Shown here: piece by piece, positions 28,200 through 38,976 of the stretch | Layout of the letters: the number at the start of each line of letters is the position of its first letter | Numbering within the stretch: position 1 is the stretch's first letter | Origin: Candidatus Planktophila sp. | Lineage (GTDB): Bacteria > Actinomycetota > Actinomycetes > Nanopelagicales > Nanopelagicaceae | Direction of reading: 5' to 3' | NCBI GenBank assembly: GCA_003569185.1 | Contig: BGOJ01000001.1 | Location: 376,557 to 440,556 of the forward strand | DNA: 64,000 bases | The notes under the pieces: generated by a model | Database searches by the model: none | What the model was told of the DNA's origin: nothing | Seen by the model: the letters and a program-made list of their open reading frames with translations, nothing else | Translations under genes and position numbers: made by a program

Positions 28200-29414
28200 A
28201 TGAGTGCAGACAAAAAAGTGGATGAATTAACCTCTTCCGTACTTGGACATTTTGGACCTTATGGAGGCCGCTTTGTTCCAGAGGCATTAATTGCAGCACT
28301 AGATGAATTAGCAGCTGCACATACATCTGCCCTTTCGGATCCCAAATTTCAAAGTGAATTAGCCGAACTTCATAAGACTTATACCGGCCGCCCAAGTATT
28401 TTGACTGATGCAAAGAGATTTTCAGAACATGCAGGTGGGGCAAGAATTCTTTTAAAGCGAGAAGATTTAAATCACACAGGCAGTCATAAGATTAATAATG
28501 TTCTGGGTCAGGCGTTGCTCACTAAGCGAATGGGTAAAAAGAGAATCATTGCTGAAACCGGGGCAGGCCAGCATGGCGTTGCTTCTGCAACAGCTGCGGC
28601 ATTGTTTGGCTTGGAGTGTGTGGTTTACATGGGTGAGGCTGACACAAAGCGTCAGGCGTTAAATGTTGCGCGAATGAAATTATTAGGCGCCACCGTAGTA
28701 CCGGTAACTCAAGGTTCAAAAACTTTAAAAGATGCAATCAATGAAGCCATGCGTGATTGGGTAACAAATGTTTCCACAACCCATTATTTACTCGGCACTG
28801 TAGCCGGACCTCATCCATTCCCAACGATGGTCAGAGATTTTCAAAGAATTATTGGTGTTGAAGCAAGACAACAGGTGCTAGATCTAACGGGGAAATTACC
28901 AGATGCAGTATTGGCATGTGTTGGCGGTGGTTCAAATGCAATTGGAATCTTCCATCCATTTATTGAGGATTCATCTGTACGATTAATCGGCTTAGAGGCG
29001 GGTGGAAAAGGAATAGAAACTGGAATGCACGCCTCAACTATTTCTGGCGGAAAACCAGGAGTTTTGCATGGAACCCGTTCATATGTTTTGCAAGATTCAG
29101 ATGGTCAAACTGTTGAATCACATTCAATATCTGCTGGATTAGATTATCCAGGAGTTGGGCCAGAACATGCTTATCTAAATGATATTGGTCGCGCTGAATA
29201 CAGATCTATTACTGATGATCAGGCTATGTATGCATTCTCTTTACTTTGTAAATCAGAGGGAATAATTCCAGCAATTGAAACTGCACATGCTTTGGCTGGA
29301 GCTTTAGAGCTTGGAAATGAGTTGGGCAAAGATGCAACATTGTTGATTAATCTCTCTGGACGTGGGGATAAAGATGTTCAAACTGCGGCTGAGTACTTTG
29401 GATTACCGCTCTGA
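28200..29414 (+). CDS. trpB: Tryptophan synthase beta chain TrpB
   Basis: PLP enzyme condensing indole with serine. The PLP lysine lies in [10 protein letters not shown] (about K97), with [10 protein letters not shown], the phosphate cup GGGSNAIG, and LSGRGDKD near the C-terminus. Length 404 is that of the standard TrpB1 type. It overlaps trpA by one base (TGATG), as expected for the alpha-beta complex partners. Confidence 0.97.
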   Translation: MSADKKVDELTSSVLGHFGPYGGRFVPEALIAALDELAAAHTSALSDPKFQSELAELHKTYTGRPSILTDAKRFSEHAGGARILLKREDLNHTGSHKINNVLGQALLTKRMGKKRIIAETGAGQHGVASATAAALFGLECVVYMGEADTKRQALNVARMKLLGATVVPVTQGSKTLKDAINEAMRDWVTNVSTTHYLLGTVAGPHPFPTMVRDFQRIIGVEARQQVLDLTGKLPDAVLACVGGGSNAIGIFHPFIEDSSVRLIGLEAGGKGIETGMHASTISGGKPGVLHGTRSYVLQDSDGQTVESHSISAGLDYPGVGPEHAYLNDIGRAEYRSITDDQAMYAFSLLCKSEGIIPAIETAHALAGALELGNELGKDATLLINLSGRGDKDVQTAAEYFGLPL

Positions 29415-30217
29415 TGAGCACAGCGCTTGAAAAACTCTTTGAAAAAACCAAGCAAGAAAAAAGAGCAGCTTTAATTGGCTATCTACCAGCGGGTTATCCC
29501 AATCAGAAGAGTTCAGCCAAAATCATAAAAGCAATGATCGAAGGTGGTGTGGATGCAATTGAAATTGGTTTTCCTTATTCAGATCCAGTTATGGATGGCC
29601 CAGTTATACAAGCAGCATCAGAGGAGGCCATAAAAAATGGTGCAGGGGTTGATGAAGTTTTTAACTTGCTACAAACAACAGCAGCACTTGGAACTCCATC
29701 AGTAATCATGAGTTACTGGAGTCCAATTGAAAAATATGGAGTTGCAAATTTTGCAAAGAAAGTTGCCCAAATGGGTGGCAGTGGCGTAATCACACCTGAT
29801 TTGACTATTGAAGAATCCCAGGAGTGGCAAAATGAATCCACCAGCAATTCAATAAATCGTATTTACGTAGTTGCGCCCAGCACAACTGATCAAAGGCTAG
29901 CCAATGTAACAGCAAAATGTTCTGGTTTTATATATGCAGCAAGTCTTATGGGTGTTACTGGAACTAGGGATGCAGTTTCTGGAAATGCACGTTCTTTAGT
30001 TGAACGAATTCGTAAGGTTAGCGATACACCAGTTGCAGTTGGACTTGGCGTTTCTACAAAATCTCAGGCCCAAGAAGTGGCTAACTATGCAGATGGCGTC
30101 ATCGTAGGATCGGCCTTTATTAAAATTGTGCAAGAACATGGTTCTGGTAGGAGTGGCTTGAAAAAAGTTAAGCAACTAGCAAACTCATTATCTGAAGGGG
30201 TTAGAAATGCGAGCTAA
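29414..30217 (+). CDS. trpA: Tryptophan synthase alpha chain TrpA
   Basis: TIM barrel cleaving indole-3-glycerol phosphate and passing indole to TrpB. It shows the catalytic Glu in DAIEIGFPYSDPVMDGP, followed by GVTGTR and the phosphate-binding VGLGVST and DGVIVGSAF. Length is 267. The last tryptophan gene of the cluster; its end overlaps the next gene by eleven bases. Confidence 0.96.
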   Translation: MSTALEKLFEKTKQEKRAALIGYLPAGYPNQKSSAKIIKAMIEGGVDAIEIGFPYSDPVMDGPVIQAASEEAIKNGAGVDEVFNLLQTTAALGTPSVIMSYWSPIEKYGVANFAKKVAQMGGSGVITPDLTIEESQEWQNESTSNSINRIYVVAPSTTDQRLANVTAKCSGFIYAASLMGVTGTRDAVSGNARSLVERIRKVSDTPVAVGLGVSTKSQAQEVANYADGVIVGSAFIKIVQEHGSGRSGLKKVKQLANSLSEGVRNAS

Positions 30218-30665
30218 GTTTTATATTTATCAACCATGGCTAACACTCATAGCGCGACTAATTTTAGGTGGAGTGTTACTAGCTGCAGGTGGATTAAAAA
30301 TTGGGAACCTTCAAAAATCAGCAATGGCTGTTCGCGCTTATGAGATGTTGCCAGTTGGTCTAGCTAATTTTCTTGGGTATGCACTACCTTGGATTGAAAT
30401 TGGAATTGGTTTACTTCTTATAGTTGGTGCGGGTGTAGCGATTTGCGGTTTGCTTGGTGCGTTCACAATGTTTGCTTTCATTATCGCAATCGCTCAAGCC
30501 TGGGCTCGTGGGCTGAGTATTGACTGTGGATGCTTTGGTGGTGGCGGAGCAGTAGATCCAGAAGATACTAAGTATTTGTCTGAGATAATTAGGGATATAG
30601 GATTACTGGCATTGGGTATTTACCTTTACTACTTTCCAAAGGGTAAATTTGGATTGGATAAATAG
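30207..30665 (+). CDS. MauE/DoxX-like membrane protein
   Basis: 152 residues, four hydrophobic segments, with the loop DCGCFGGGG (about residues 109-117) carrying a CxC pair characteristic of MauE-like DoxX proteins. MauE is needed for disulfide formation in methylamine dehydrogenase, but most relatives are not in methylamine pathways. The next gene encodes a membrane-tethered thioredoxin-fold protein ten bases downstream, so a disulfide/redox pair is the likely role. I see no mau genes here. Confidence 0.8.
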   Translation: MRAKFYIYQPWLTLIARLILGGVLLAAGGLKIGNLQKSAMAVRAYEMLPVGLANFLGYALPWIEIGIGLLLIVGAGVAICGLLGAFTMFAFIIAIAQAWARGLSIDCGCFGGGGAVDPEDTKYLSEIIRDIGLLALGIYLYYFPKGKFGLDK

Positions 30666-30674
30666 GGAGAAAAA

Positions 30675-31349
30675 ATGGCAACTGCATCTGGTGGAGATAA
30701 AGGAACTCGCAATTTAGTGATCGCAATGATCTCCTTCATTGTGGTTGTTGGAGTTGTTTTTTCATTAATTAGTAGCCGATCAAATTCAACCGCAGCTATT
30801 CCTGCGACAGTCTCAGAGACTGATGGTTATGGAATAGTTCTAAATCCAGAGAGCACTCCAAAAATTGATGTTTATGTTGACTACCAATGCCCAGCTTGCC
30901 GAATGTTTGAAATTATTAACGGTGGCTATTTAAATGAAGTAATTGCCCAGAAAAAAGCAAAAGTAGTATTTCATCCAATGACATTCATCGGACCTGAATC
31001 GGTATTAGCCGCGAATTCAGCCGCGTGTGCAGCTGATGAAAACAAATTCGTAGATATGAATTTAGCACTATTTCAAAATCAAGCGGATTCTGAAAACTCT
31101 GGAAAATGGTCTAATGAATTCCTTGTTGAACTTGGAAAATCTATTGGCATAACTTCAGGCGCCTTTAAAACCTGCGTAAATGATGGTAAATATATTAAGT
31201 GGACCAGCAATGTAGCAGCAGCTTCAGCAAAGGCTGATGTGAACGGAACACCTACAATTTTTGTAAATGGCAAGCAGCTAGATAGAAACACTGAGTATGG
31301 AGATCAAGCCAAATTCAGAGCTGCACTTGCTGCCGGTGGCGTTAAGTAA
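30675..31349 (+). CDS. Membrane-anchored DsbA-like thiol oxidoreductase
   Basis: 224 residues: a short cytoplasmic tail, a membrane anchor (about residues 14-33), then an extracytoplasmic DsbA-fold domain with the active site CPAC (C72-C75) in VDYQCPACRMF, and the cis-proline loop NGTPTIFVNG. It is preceded by a GGGAGAAA-type ribosome-binding site. It is expected to form or isomerise disulfides in exported proteins, possibly recharged by the adjacent MauE-like protein. C103-type extra cysteines (AACAAD, FKTCVND) are also present and may form a structural pair. Confidence 0.88.
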   Translation: MATASGGDKGTRNLVIAMISFIVVVGVVFSLISSRSNSTAAIPATVSETDGYGIVLNPESTPKIDVYVDYQCPACRMFEIINGGYLNEVIAQKKAKVVFHPMTFIGPESVLAANSAACAADENKFVDMNLALFQNQADSENSGKWSNEFLVELGKSIGITSGAFKTCVNDGKYIKWTSNVAAASAKADVNGTPTIFVNGKQLDRNTEYGDQAKFRAALAAGGVK

Positions 31350-31365
31350 ATTACTTCAACTTTAA

Positions 31366-32199
31366 ATGAAGCAGTTAATTCCTAGCCCGTTACTTTCTTC
31401 ATTTTCGGTAGGGCCATTAACGATTCATTTCTATTCCCTTTGCATAATCACAGGAATCGCAGCTGCAATTTGGATTGGACGTAAGCGGTATGCAAATCTA
31501 GGTGGTAACCCAGATGATGTCTCCGAAGTTGCAATTTGGGCTGTGCCATTTGGAATTATTGGTGGTCGTATTTACCATGTAATTACTTCGCCTTCACAAT
31601 ATTTTGGAGCAAATGGAAATCCAATTGATGCACTACGTATTTGGGAGGGCGGATTAGGCATATGGGGAGCGATTTCACTTGGCGCAATTGGCGCCTATTT
31701 ATATTTTAGAACTCATAAGACCTCATTAAATTTTCGCCAACTTCTAGATTCCTTGGCACCTGGCGTGGTCGTGGCGCAAGCAATTGGAAGAATTGGAAAT
31801 TACTTTAATCAAGAGGTTTTTGGTAAGCCAACAGAATTACCTTGGGGATTAGAGATCGATCCAGTCAATAGGCCAAATGGATTTGAGAGTTATTCCACTT
31901 TTCACCCAACGTTTCTATATGAATTGTTATGGTGCTTAGTAGTTGCGGCACTTCTGATTAAATTGCCTGGCGTTCTAAAACAGATTACATCTAAGCAAGG
32001 AGATGTTTTCGCCCTCTATATTCTCGGATACACAGCTGGCAGAGTATGGATTGAAACCTTACGCATTGATGAAGCCAACTTAATTCTTGGTTTACGTCTG
32101 AATATCTGGGTTAGTTTGATAGTTCTGATCGCCGCATCTGCATACCTGATTGCAAGCAAGCGCCGTGGCAATACCAAGGAAAATCACATACCAAGTTAG
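31366..32199 (+). CDS. lgt: Prolipoprotein diacylglyceryl transferase Lgt
   Basis: Polytopic membrane enzyme that attaches diacylglycerol to the lipobox cysteine, the step before LspA. It has the Lgt signature GRIGNYFNQEVFG, the GGRIYHV stretch, HPTFLYE, and GRVWIETLRID near the C-terminus. Length is 277. The order trpA-DsbA-like-lgt is common in actinobacteria. Confidence 0.96.
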   Translation: MKQLIPSPLLSSFSVGPLTIHFYSLCIITGIAAAIWIGRKRYANLGGNPDDVSEVAIWAVPFGIIGGRIYHVITSPSQYFGANGNPIDALRIWEGGLGIWGAISLGAIGAYLYFRTHKTSLNFRQLLDSLAPGVVVAQAIGRIGNYFNQEVFGKPTELPWGLEIDPVNRPNGFESYSTFHPTFLYELLWCLVVAALLIKLPGVLKQITSKQGDVFALYILGYTAGRVWIETLRIDEANLILGLRLNIWVSLIVLIAASAYLIASKRRGNTKENHIPS

Positions 32200-32202
32200 T
32201 AT
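32197..32202 (+). promoter_or_regulatory. Leaderless -10 element for the VIT transporter
   Basis: TAGTAT, six bases, then ATG at 32209. The lgt stop codon TAG forms the first three bases of the element. There is no Shine-Dalgarno sequence. Confidence 0.5.
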
Positions 32203-32208
32203 TTAGCA

Positions 32209-32913
32209 ATGGGATTAGAAGATGTTCAAATGAGAAATCTTGAGCACCGGGCAAATCGAGCTGGATGGCTACGGGCAGCAGTGCTTGGTTCAAATGATGG
32301 ACTAGTTTCAACTGCAAGTTTGATGATTGGAATTGCAGCTGCGAATAAAAGTGATTTTTTAATTACCGCGGGTTTGGCTGGAATTGCAGCCGGATCAATG
32401 TCCATGGCAGTTGGTGAGTATGTTTCAGTTAAATCCCAAAATGATATTGAAAAATCAGATCGCGATATTGAAATCAAGCAACTAGCAATAAATCCAGAAG
32501 GTGAATTTGAAGAGTTAGTAGATATTTATGTTCAAAGAGGATTAACAGAAGAGTTAGCTAAACAGGTAGTTACATCAATGCATAAGAAGGATGCGCTTGA
32601 AGCACACCTTCGTGATGAGCTAGGACATTTTGATCACACTAGGGCAAGACCAATACAAGCGGGAGTTGCATCAGCGATTGCATTCACTGCTGGGGGATTG
32701 GTGCCACTAATCGGAGCATTGATCGCAACTTCTAATCAAGTAAATGCAATTCTTCTATTTACGGCAATTGGTTTGGTTGCAGCGGGATATATTTCAGCCA
32801 AGATCGCTGCATCCCCACTACTTAAAACAATTACAAGGATTTTCCTTGGTGGCGCCTTAGGCGTTGCAATTACTGCGGGAATAGGTTGGTTGGTAGGTCT
32901 TACTGGGGTTTGA
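32209..32913 (+). CDS. VIT1/CCC1-family Fe2+/Mn2+ transporter
   Basis: 234 residues with the family pattern: NRAGWLRAAVLGSNDGLVSTASL at the N-terminus, a paired glycine-rich membrane region with GSMSMAVGEYVSVKSQ, a cytoplasmic helical segment rich in Glu/His (about 90-145, likely metal-binding), and three C-terminal membrane segments. Relatives move iron or manganese out of the cytoplasm; specificity cannot be read from sequence. No iron regulator site was identified upstream. Confidence 0.87.
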   Translation: MGLEDVQMRNLEHRANRAGWLRAAVLGSNDGLVSTASLMIGIAAANKSDFLITAGLAGIAAGSMSMAVGEYVSVKSQNDIEKSDRDIEIKQLAINPEGEFEELVDIYVQRGLTEELAKQVVTSMHKKDALEAHLRDELGHFDHTRARPIQAGVASAIAFTAGGLVPLIGALIATSNQVNAILLFTAIGLVAAGYISAKIAASPLLKTITRIFLGGALGVAITAGIGWLVGLTGV

Positions 32914-32967
32914 TAACCCTGGTACTATTTATCTTGTAACTTGATTTGAAGTTGGGCCATTGTCGTC

Positions 32968-32986
32968 CCGACCCTTAGGGGATCGG
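32968..32986 (+). promoter_or_regulatory. Hairpin upstream of gltB
   Basis: CCGA-CCC-TTA-GGG-GA-TCGG forms a seven-pair stem with a two-base bulge, 32 bases before the chosen gltB start. It has no T run, so a terminator is unlikely. If gltB is leaderless, it lies in promoter DNA rather than in the message; if transcription starts upstream, it could be a regulatory leader. Confidence 0.35.
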
Positions 32987-33004
32987 CCTATTTAAATTGC
33001 AATC

Positions 33005-33010
33005 TAAATT
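33005..33010 (+). promoter_or_regulatory. Leaderless -10 element for gltB
   Basis: TAAATT, seven bases, then GTG at 33018. This supports the GTG over the TTG at 32997, which also lacks a ribosome-binding sequence. Confidence 0.45.
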
Positions 33011-33017
33011 CTCAAGC

Positions 33018-36000
33018 GTGCCAGAAGCGGTGGGCTTGTATAACCCTGCAAATGAGCATGATGCTTGTGGCGTAGCCATGGTTGCCACTTTAAATAAAAC
33101 TAAAAACCATGAGATTGTTAGTAAAGCTTTAACCGCTTTAAGAAATTTAGAGCATAGAGGTGCATCTGGTGCTGAACCAGACAGTGGCGATGGCGCTGGA
33201 ATTTTAATTCAGATTCCGGATGAGTTTTATAGATCTGTAGTTGATTTCAAATTACCAAAATTAGGTTTTTACGCAACCGGTGTTTTTTTCATCGAAGAAG
33301 GAAATACAGATTATCTGGCTCAAATTACCAAGATTGCGAGCGAGGAAGATTTGCGCGTATTAGGTTGGCGAGATCTTCCTATTAATTCAAAATCAATTGG
33401 TAAAACAGCTTTATCCGTAATGCCTTCCTTTAAACAAATATTTGTCGAAGGCCTTAAAGCAGAAAGTGATCTTGTCCTGGAGCGAATGGTTTTCTGTCTG
33501 CGCAAACGGGTTGAACACACCATGCCAATTTATGTTGCATCACTTTCTTCAAGAACGATCGTATACAAGGGAATGTTAACCACCGGACAGCTTGAGGAGT
33601 TTTTCCCAGATCTTTCAAACCAGCTAGTGGTTTCAGCTATGGCACTGGTTCATTCAAGATTTTCAACTAACACATTTCCTTCTTGGCCACTGGCTCATCC
33701 ATATCGATTTATAGCCCATAACGGTGAGATAAACACAGTAAAGGGGAACCGAAATTGGATGCGAGCACGTGAAACTTTATTACAAAGTGATTTAATTCCT
33801 GGTGATATAAAAAGGTTATTTCCTATAGTAAATAACTCAGGAAGTGATTCAGCATCCTTTGATGAAGTACTAGAACTTTTGTATTTAGGTGGTCGAAGCT
33901 TGCCGCACTCAATTTTGATGATGATTCCTGAAGCGTGGGAAAACCATGCAACTATGTCGCAGGTCCGAAAAGATTTTTATGCATTCCACTCCGCTCTTAT
34001 GGAACCTTGGGATGGTCCGGCTTGCGTAACATTTACCGATGGCAATCAGATTGGCGCTGTATTAGATCGCAACGGTTTACGGCCATCAAGATTCTGGGTA
34101 ACAGATGATGGTTTAGTGGTATTGGCTAGCGAGGTTGGTGTTTTAGATTTCAAGCCGGAATCAATTGTGCGAAAAGGCAGATTGCAACCAGGAAAGATGT
34201 TTTTAGTTGATCTGCAAGAGGGTCGAATAATCGAGGATGATGAAATTAAAGATAGTTTGGCAGCAGCCCAGCCATACTCAGACTGGTTGCATGCTGGGTT
34301 GGTTAGATTAAGTGATTTACCCTCTCGTGAACATATTGTCTACCCGCACTCTTCAGTTGTGCGCCGTCAACGTGCATTTGGTTACACCGAAGAGGAGTTG
34401 CGATTAATTATCACTCCAATGGCTAAGAATGGTGCCGAACCGCTGGGTTCCATGGGAACTGATACACCAATTGCTGCATTATCTGAAAAACCAAGATTGT
34501 TATTTGATTACTTTGCTCAGTTATTTGCCCAAGTTACTAACCCACCATTGGATGCAATTAGAGAGGAATTAGTTACCTCACTTGGCGGCTCCATCGGCCC
34601 AGAACACAATCTCTTAGATCCAGGCCCATCATCATGCCGGCAGATATCGCTGCAATTTCCAGTGATCGATAATGATGAATTAGCAAAAATTATTAACGTA
34701 AATGCAGATGGTGACCAACCAGGATTTGCAACTCATGTAGTGCGCGGATTATTTCCGATCGCAGGTGGTGGCAGATCACTTGTTGCCCGGTTAGAGCAAA
34801 TTAGATCTGAAGTTTCTTCAGCGATTAATGAGGGCGCAAGAATCATCGTTTTATCAGATCGAGATGGCGATGCTGAAAATGCACCAATTCCATCGCTCTT
34901 GCTTACCTCCGCGGTGCACCACCATTTAATCCGTGAAAAACAAGAACCAAGGTGGGCTTAGTTGTCGAAAGCGGTGAAGTTAGAGAGGTTCACCATGTTG
35001 CGCTACTGATTGGTTTTGGCGCGGCTGCGGTTAATCCTTACTTAGCAATGGAGAGTGCTGAAGACTTAGTTAGGCAGGGAGTAATTACAGGAATTACTCC
35101 AGAGAAAGCGGTTAGGAATTTAATAAAATCTTTAGGTAAAGGTGTATTGAAAGTAATGTCAAAAATGGGAGTATCGACAATTGCTTCCTATACCGGAGCT
35201 CAGATTTTTGAAGCAATTGGTTTATCAGCTGAAGTAGTGGATGAATACTTCGTAGGAGCTACCTCACGTTTAGGTGGAGCTGGGATTGAAATAATCGCGC
35301 AAGAAACTATAAAGCGCCATCACATTGCATATCCACCTGGAGGAGAGATTCCTGGAGCTAAGAAATTACAAATTGGTGGTGAATATCAATGGCGAAGAGA
35401 GGGTGAACCACATTTATTTGATCCAGAAACTGTATTTACTCTTCAGCATGCAACTCGCTCAAAAAGATTTGATGTTTTTAAGAGGTATACAAACAGAGTT
35501 GATGATCAATCCCGTCGATTAATGACCTTGCGGGGATTGTTTAACTTTAAGTCTGACATACGAAAGCCTATACCGATTGAAGAAGTTGAACCGGCCTCTG
35601 AAATTATTAAAAGGTTTGCCACTGGCGCTATGTCCTATGGCTCCATTTCACAGGAAGCGCATGAAACGCTGGCAATTGCCATGAATCGAATTGGTGGAAA
35701 ATCAAATACTGGCGAAGGTGGTGAAGATCCAGCTAGAAATAAAGCAGATAGCAATGGAGATCTACGTCGTTCTGCTATCAAACAGGTTGCCAGTGGCAGA
35801 TTTGGTGTCACAAGTGAGTATTTAGTTAATGCCGATGATATTCAAATAAAGATGGCACAAGGAGCAAAACCTGGTGAAGGTGGGCAGTTGCCTGGCAACA
35901 AGGTCTACCCATGGATTGCAAAGGTCCGCTACTCAACTCCTGGGGTTGGATTAATTTCACCACCACCACATCATGATATTTATTCGATTGAAGATTTAGC

Positions 36001-37516
36001 GCAGTTAATTCATGATTTAAAAAATGCTAATAACCAGGCAAGAATTCATGTTAAGTTGGTTGCAGAGGTTGGAGTTGGCACAGTTGCAGCTGGAGTAAGT
36101 AAAGCCCATGCTGATGTAGTTTTAATATCTGGTCACGATGGTGGAACTGGTGCATCACCATTAACCTCACTAAAACATGCTGGCGCGCCATGGGAATTAG
36201 GGTTGGCTGAAACCCAACAAACTTTGTTGCTTAATGGTTTAAGAGATCGAATTGTTGTGCAAGTTGACGGGCAGATGAAAACTGGTAGAGATGTTTTAAT
36301 CGCAGCTTTACTAGGAGCTGAAGAGTTTGGTTTTGCCACCGCACCTCTGGTTGTTTCAGGTTGCGTAATGATGCGAGTCTGTCATTTAGATACCTGTCCT
36401 GTTGGGGTGGCAACACAAAATCCAGAACTAAGAAAGAAATTCACTGGAAAACCTGAGTTTGTGGAAACCTTCTTTGAATACATAGCTGAAGAGGTTAGGC
36501 AGTTACTTGCCCAACTAGGCTTTAGAAAATTAGAGGATGCAATTGGCCAAGTTGAAATGCTCGATACGAAGGCTGCAACAGATCACTGGAAGGCAAGCGG
36601 ATTAGATCTTTCACCAATTTTGCAAGCACCGACAGGAAACGGTGATCGTAAAAATACAACAGTTCAAGATCATGGTTTATCTGCAGCATTGGATAATGAA
36701 TTAATTAAGTTATCCAAGGAAGCTTTAGAAAATGGTAAAAGTGTGCGTTTAGATATGCCGGTCAGAAATGTTAATCGCACAGTTGGCACCATGCTGGGCA
36801 GTGAGGTTACAAGAAAGTTCGGTGGTGCTGGGCTACCAGCAAATACGATTGATATAACTTTTCATGGTTCGGCTGGTCAATCATTTGGTGCTTTTATTCC
36901 ATCTGGCCTGACATTAAGACTTTATGGCGATAGTAATGATTATGTGGCAAAAGGATTATCTGGCGGGCGAGTGATAATTCGACCTGATGAAAAAGCCAGC
37001 TTCAAATCAAATCAAAATGTAATTGCAGGAAATGTAATTGGTTACGGAGCCACCTCCGGGGAGATCATGATCTCAGGAGTGGTAGGAGAGAGATTTTGTG
37101 TACGAAATTCTGGTGCGCATGCAATCGTGGAAGGTGTGGGCGATCATGGCTGTGAGTACATGACTGGTGGTTCGGTAATTGTGCTCGGATCTACTGGGCG
37201 TAATTTTGCAGCTGGTATGTCAGGGGGAATGGCCTTTGTATTAGATTTGCAACCATCGCTTGTAAACACTGAGATGGTTGATTTACTTTCACTTCCTGCA
37301 AATAAGGAAGATTTTGTAAGGGGCAGTATTTCTAACTTCTTTGTGGAAACTGGGTCACAGATAGCTAAAGATCTGTTGGCTGATTGGGAAAAGAGTAAGA
37401 GTCGAATTACTTTGATTATGCCTAGAGATTATGCAAGAGTTTTGGAAGTTATGGCTAAAGCACAACGCGAAGGCTTGCCGGTAGATAACGCGGTTATGGC
37501 GGAGATAAATGGCTGA
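33018..37516 (+). CDS. gltB: Glutamate synthase large subunit GltB (one-base frameshift)
   Basis: NADPH-GOGAT alpha subunit, about 1499 residues after correction: N-terminal glutamine amidotransferase with the catalytic Cys in HDACGVAM (exposed by removal of a short propeptide), central domain, FMN-binding synthase domain, Fe-S cysteines in [15 protein letters not shown], and the C-terminal beta-helix. The GTG start gives [18 protein letters not shown], matching the start of mycobacterial GltB better than TTG 32997. The frame breaks at 34961; one A added to the run of five at 34936-34940 restores [15 protein letters not shown] and joins the downstream frame. Confidence 0.92.
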
Positions 37517-38966
37517 TCCAAAAGGTTTTATTAATACACCACGTGAGTTGCCAAAACGTAGACCTGTGGATGTTCGTATAAAAGACTGGAAAGAGGTTTA
37601 CCAGGAGCAAGAGTTTTCGCATCTGCAAAAACAAGCTGGTCGGTGTATGGATTGCGGTATACCGTTTTGTCATCAAGGTTGCCCACTAGGTAATTTGATT
37701 CCAGAATGGAATGATCTGATTTGGCGTGGAGAAAAACCAGAGGCGATTGATCGTCTGCACGCAACAAATAATTTCCCAGAATTTACTGGGCGGCTATGCC
37801 CAGCACCATGTGAGACTGCATGTGTTGTGGCTATCAATGCCGAAGCTGTGACCATTAAACAAGTAGAGCTTAGAACTATTGAAGAGGCATTTCTTGAAAA
37901 AAGAATTGTTCCTCTAATTCCAGATCGTTTGTCAGGAAAAACTGTGGCGGTAATTGGTTCAGGGCCTGCCGGATTAGCCGCTGCACAACAACTAACTCGA
38001 GCTGGACATACCGTGGTGGTTTATGAACGAGCTGAAAAAATTGGCGGTCTATTACGTTATGGAATCCCAGAATTTAAGATGGAAAAATCAATTGTTGATC
38101 GAAGGCTTTATCAAATGGAGCAAGAGGGAACAAGATTTAGAACCGGTGTAAATGTTGGTAAGGATTTAACTGGATCAGCACTTAGAAGTAAATATGATGC
38201 GGTAGTACTTGCAGTTGGTGCCACAAATTGGCGTGATCTAGATATTCCAGGTCGTGATGCAAAAGGTGTTTATCAAGCTATGGAGTACTTGCCTTGGGGA
38301 AACAAACAAGCACTTGGTGAGTTGACTGCTCCAGCAGAGATAAATGCAGAGGGAAAGCATGTTGTGATTTTAGGCGGCGGTGATACCGGAGCAGACTGTT
38401 TAGGAACAGCTATCAGACAAGGGGCTGCGTCAGTCACTCAGTTAGAGATTATGCCAAGACCCTCTGAAGAAAGAGTTGATACGCAACCTTGGCCGACATA
38501 TCCAATGGTGTATCGAGTAAGTAGCGCTCATGAAGAGGCTGGGGAGCGAATTTACTCTGTGTCTACTCAAGAATTTCTGAAAGATGCTTCTGGAAATTTA
38601 AGAGCAATAAAGATAGTTGAAACTGAATTAATTAATGGAAAATTTCAACCTGTTCAAGGAAGTGAAAAAGAGATTCCAGCGGATTTGGTATTTCTTGCAC
38701 TTGGTTTCACTGGGCCAGAAAAAAACGTATTACTTGATCAGCTTGAGGTTAAATTAGATGAAAAAGGAAACATCATTCGAGATCATGAGTACGCAACTGA
38801 TAGTGATGGTGTTTTTGTGTGCGGGGATGCCGGTCGCGGTCAATCTTTGATCGTTTGGGCAATTGCTGAGGGGCGCAGCGCCGCAGCAACGATTGATAAG
38901 TACTTAACAGGGAACACGCAGTTGCCTTATCCGATTGAACCAACTGCACGCCCGTTGATGGTTTAA
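37509..38966 (+). CDS. gltD: Glutamate synthase small subunit GltD
   Basis: 485-residue flavoprotein that feeds NADPH electrons to GltB. The N-terminal Fe-S cysteines are in [17 protein letters not shown] and [10 protein letters not shown]. The FAD site is [14 protein letters not shown], the NADPH site [13 protein letters not shown], and [10 protein letters not shown] lies near the C-terminus. It overlaps gltB by eight bases. Together the pair assimilates ammonia with glutamine synthetase. Confidence 0.97.
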   Translation: MADPKGFINTPRELPKRRPVDVRIKDWKEVYQEQEFSHLQKQAGRCMDCGIPFCHQGCPLGNLIPEWNDLIWRGEKPEAIDRLHATNNFPEFTGRLCPAPCETACVVAINAEAVTIKQVELRTIEEAFLEKRIVPLIPDRLSGKTVAVIGSGPAGLAAAQQLTRAGHTVVVYERAEKIGGLLRYGIPEFKMEKSIVDRRLYQMEQEGTRFRTGVNVGKDLTGSALRSKYDAVVLAVGATNWRDLDIPGRDAKGVYQAMEYLPWGNKQALGELTAPAEINAEGKHVVILGGGDTGADCLGTAIRQGAASVTQLEIMPRPSEERVDTQPWPTYPMVYRVSSAHEEAGERIYSVSTQEFLKDASGNLRAIKIVETELINGKFQPVQGSEKEIPADLVFLALGFTGPEKNVLLDQLEVKLDEKGNIIRDHEYATDSDGVFVCGDAGRGQSLIVWAIAEGRSAAATIDKYLTGNTQLPYPIEPTARPLMV

Positions 38967-38969
38967 GGT
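38964..38969 (+). promoter_or_regulatory. Leaderless -10 element for pyk
   Basis: TAAGGT, seven bases, then the pyk ATG at 38977. The gltD stop TAA forms the first half of the element. No Shine-Dalgarno sequence is present. Confidence 0.45.
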
Positions 38970-38976
38970 TTTTCAT

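Noticed and set aside
32900..32925. Terminator after the VIT transporter gene
   Set aside because: GGGTT-TGAT-AACCC is a short stem over the stop codon with no T run following; too weak to call.
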